From: Candidatus Aminicenantota bacterium
GTDB taxonomy: Bacteria; Acidobacteriota; UBA4820; DSQY01
Assembly (NCBI GenBank): GCA_027365515.1
Contig: DAHXMK010000185.1
Span: 1 to 7,041, forward strand
Length of the DNA: 7,041 nucleotides
Direction: 5' to 3'
In this document: positions 5,184-7,041 of the stretch, piece after piece
How the letters are laid out: every line of letters starts with the position of its first letter
Numbering within the stretch: the stretch's first letter is position 1
Notes under the pieces: model-generated
Told to the model about the DNA's origin: nothing
The model's database searches: none
The model's input: only the letters and a program-made list of their open reading frames with translations
Translations under genes and position numbers: made by a program

Positions 5184-6242
5184 GTGTTCTTCTCAAAAAG
5201 CAAGAACCTGTTGGGACTGGACATTGGGTCTTCCGCCGTCAAAATGGTGGAGCTCAAGGATCTGGGCAAGGGCAAGGGTTTCAAGCTGGAGGCCTTCGGC
5301 ATAGAGCCGCTTCCCCCTGAAGCCGTGGTTGGCGGGACGGTGATGGATTCCGGCGCCGTCATAGCCGCCATCCAGAAGCTGGTCAGGGAGGGAGGGGTCA
5401 AGAACTTCAATGCCGCGACCTCGGTGGATGGAAACTCCGTGATCACGAAGCGGATCACGATGACCGCCATGAGCGAGGCGGAGCTTGCCGAGGCCATCCA
5501 ATGGGAGGCGGGCCAGTACATCCCCTTCGACCTGGAGGAAGTAAAGATAGACCACCAGGTTCTCGACAGCGACCCAGCAACTGGCAACCTGAACGTTCTG
5601 CTGGTGGCCGCCAAGAGGGATTTGATAGGGGAGTACTCCTCCATCCTGGGGCAGGCCGGGCTGAATGCCTCGGCGATAGATATTGACTCGTTCTGCGTGC
5701 AGAACGCTTACGAAACCAATTATCCAATCAATGGCAACGAGGTGACCGTCCTCGTCAACGTGGGCGCTAGCACGACGAACCTCAGCGTCATGAAGGGCAC
5801 CACGCCGCTGTTCTGGCGCGATATTCAGGCCGGCGGCAATAACTACACCGACACCCTTCAGCGCGAGATGAGCCTGACTTTCGACCAGGCCGAAGCGGTC
5901 AAAAAGGGCGAAGGTTCCGAAGGCGTCCGCGCCGAGCAGGCGGTCCCCATCCTGAATGCCGTGACCGAGGAGTTCGGCGCTGAACTGAAAAAGACCATTG
6001 ACTTTTTCAGAGTGACGACTGGCGAAAATACCATCCATAAGGTAGTGCTATCCGGCGGAGGGACCAAGGTCCCTAACCTCGACCGCTACCTCTCGCAGTT
6101 CTTCGGCATTCCCGTGGAGGTCATGAACCCGTTCCAGAACATAACGGTTTCAGAGCGGGAGTTCCCGGTCGACACCATTAACCGCCTGGCCCCGAGTTTT
6201 GCCGTCGCCGTGGGCCTGGCCCTTCGGAAGATGGGGGCATAA
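5184..6242 (+). CDS. pilM: Type IV pilus assembly protein PilM (actin-like ATPase)
   Basis: PilM is a cytoplasmic actin/FtsA-like protein that binds ATP and the N-terminal tail of PilN, linking the pilus alignment complex to the cytoplasmic motor parts. The 352-residue product is full length. It shows phosphate-1 motif LGLDIGSSAVKMVEL (10-24, Asp13), phosphate-2 motif VNVGASTTNL (about 191-200) and the adenosine motif LSGGGTKVPNL (about 289-299). The N-terminal MFFSKSKNLLGLDIG is typical of PilM. The start is GTG, with GGGGAG (5172-5177) six bases upstream. The stop TAA is directly followed by the ATG of pilN, with no spacer, so the two are almost certainly cotranslated. pilN and pilO follow in the usual order. 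Transcription probably starts near 5134 from the promoter described above. No defects are seen. Confidence 0.95.
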   Translation: MFFSKSKNLLGLDIGSSAVKMVELKDLGKGKGFKLEAFGIEPLPPEAVVGGTVMDSGAVIAAIQKLVREGGVKNFNAATSVDGNSVITKRITMTAMSEAELAEAIQWEAGQYIPFDLEEVKIDHQVLDSDPATGNLNVLLVAAKRDLIGEYSSILGQAGLNASAIDIDSFCVQNAYETNYPINGNEVTVLVNVGASTTNLSVMKGTTPLFWRDIQAGGNNYTDTLQREMSLTFDQAEAVKKGEGSEGVRAEQAVPILNAVTEEFGAELKKTIDFFRVTTGENTIHKVVLSGGGTKVPNLDRYLSQFFGIPVEVMNPFQNITVSEREFPVDTINRLAPSFAVAVGLALRKMGA

Positions 6243-6920
6243 ATGATCCGCATCAACTTGCTCGGCGAGGAGCGGGTTAAGAAGGGTAAGCCAGGCGCTT
6301 TCGTCCCTCCGGCGGCAGGAGCGCCGAAATCGGCCGAAGGCGCACCGCCATACATCCTGCTTGGGGCGATTCTTCTCTTTTTCGTGGCGGCCGCCCTCTT
6401 GACCATGACCTATTACTTCATTCGAAACACTAAAATGGAGAACACTATCGCCGCCCAGAAGATCGAGCTGAAGAAATACGAGAACGCTCGTCAAAAGGTG
6501 GCGGACCTTGAAAAGAAAAAGGCGGAGTTCTCGCAGAAGCTCGACCAGATCAGGCAACTCAAGGAGCAACAGAGCTTGCCGGTCCGCCTGATGAACAGGC
6601 TGGTCGAGGTCCTCCCTGATGGCGCATGGTACACCTCTGTGAGCCAGACGGGGAACGGCCAGATCAAGATTGACGGGATGGCGCGCAGCATCAAGACGAT
6701 CTCCACGTACTACGACAACGTGGTCGGCCTCCCTGATTTTGTGAACCCCCAGATGGGCAACATCAAGCAGGCCTCCGGAAAGACGGAGGTCTACAGCTTC
6801 ACGATGACCTTCACTTACCAGGTGGCTGGCGTTCAGCCTGTTCAGACAAAGCCCTCCGTGGCTCCGGCAGCCCCCAAACCGCAACCGAAACCAAAGGCGC
6901 CGGCGAGCGCCGGAATATAG
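6243..6920 (+). CDS. pilN: Type IV pilus inner-membrane assembly protein PilN
   Basis: PilN is a single-pass inner-membrane protein that pairs with PilO in the periplasm and docks PilM through a short cytoplasmic peptide. The docking motif is visible at residues 4-7 as INLL. A proline- and alanine-rich cytoplasmic stretch follows, then one transmembrane helix (about 37-60), a charged coiled coil (about 62-112) and a ferredoxin-like periplasmic domain that starts near SLPVRLMNRLVEVLPDGAW. The last 30 residues form a Pro/Lys/Ala-rich tail that is probably disordered. At 225 residues it is somewhat longer than many PilN proteins because of the cytoplasmic linker and this tail. The ATG abuts the pilM stop. 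The gap to pilO is 15 bases. Confidence 0.92.
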   Translation: MIRINLLGEERVKKGKPGAFVPPAAGAPKSAEGAPPYILLGAILLFFVAAALLTMTYYFIRNTKMENTIAAQKIELKKYENARQKVADLEKKKAEFSQKLDQIRQLKEQQSLPVRLMNRLVEVLPDGAWYTSVSQTGNGQIKIDGMARSIKTISTYYDNVVGLPDFVNPQMGNIKQASGKTEVYSFTMTFTYQVAGVQPVQTKPSVAPAAPKPQPKPKAPASAGI

Positions 6921-6922
6921 GG

Positions 6923-6930
6923 TAAGGAGG
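6923..6930 (+). promoter_or_regulatory. Strong ribosome binding site for pilO
   Basis: TAAGGAGG is a full match to the anti-16S sequence and ends five bases before the ATG at 6936. It is much stronger than the sites of pilM and pilN, and it fixes the pilO start. Confidence 0.75.
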
Positions 6931-6935
6931 GAGCC

Positions 6936-7041
6936 ATGGAGCAGTTTGCTAAGCTTCCACGCTGGGGCCAGTACGTGGCCACCCTTGCTCTGGGAGTGGT
7001 GCTGTTGGTGGCCGCCTGGTACGGTGTTATTTCGGGACAGC
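6936..7041 (+). CDS. pilO: Type IV pilus assembly protein PilO, N-terminal part (cut by window end)
   Basis: Only the first 35 codons are present. They encode a short cytoplasmic start, MEQFAKLPRWGQ, then a hydrophobic helix (about 13-33) that fits the single N-terminal membrane anchor of PilO. Position directly after pilN and a strong ribosome binding site support the call; the sequence itself is too short to prove the family. In the complex PilO forms a heterodimer with PilN in the periplasm. pilP and pilQ would be expected next. Confidence 0.8.
   Translation, partial: MEQFAKLPRWGQYVATLALGVVLLVAAWYGVISGQ

Noticed and set aside
5193..6038. A long minus-strand open frame opposite pilM.
   Set aside because: It is a shadow of pilM caused by GC-rich codon use; no motif, and it would conflict with a certain gene.
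872..7041. A dedicated defence, toxin-antitoxin or mobile system.
   Set aside because: Every complete gene here fits a housekeeping, pilus or signalling family, gene order is ordinary, and there are no recombinase genes, long direct repeats or obvious compositional breaks.

Overview
This is a GC-rich bacterial chromosomal window made of ordinary single-copy genes. I see no insertion sequence, phage gene, CRISPR array, tRNA or rRNA. A PilM-PilN-PilO inner-membrane platform for type IV pili together with a DnaB-Alr pair suggests a Gram-negative, free-living bacterium. The mix of pil genes with a VWA/FHA protein is reminiscent of the former Deltaproteobacteria and related phyla, but the sequence alone does not fix the lineage.

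Layout from left to right. (1) The last 30 codons of an unidentified plus-strand gene end at 91. (2) A 270-base gap follows that holds three compact hairpins. (3) An OsmC-family thiol peroxidase-like gene of the YhfA type lies at 362-787 (+). (4) It converges on a minus-strand block read right to left: the replicative helicase dnaB, then alanine racemase alr overlapping it by 8 bases, then, after a 156-base gap, a signal-peptide/VWA/transmembrane/zinc-ribbon/FHA protein. (5) A 336-base divergent intergenic region carries a long, nearly symmetrical inverted repeat with back-to-back promoter-like elements, and a second promoter with its own small palindrome. (6) The type IV pilus operon pilM-pilN-pilO runs rightward and leaves the window inside pilO.

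How they fit together. DnaB (replication fork helicase) and Alr (D-alanine for peptidoglycan) form a housekeeping pair that is also adjacent in E. coli. PilM is a cytoplasmic actin-like protein that binds the N-terminal INLL motif of PilN. PilN pairs with PilO in the inner membrane to align the pilus machine with the outer-membrane secretin, so pilP and pilQ are expected just beyond the window. The VWA-FHA protein is the least characterised complete gene: its domain order would place a metal-binding adhesion-type domain outside the membrane and a phosphothreonine-reading domain inside.

The points most worth checking are the symmetrical divergent dnaB/pilM control region, the palindrome over the predicted pilM -10 box, the translation start of dnaB (TTG at 4847 preferred over the longer GTG form), a His-to-Asn change at a cofactor-contacting position of Alr, and the VWA-FHA architecture.
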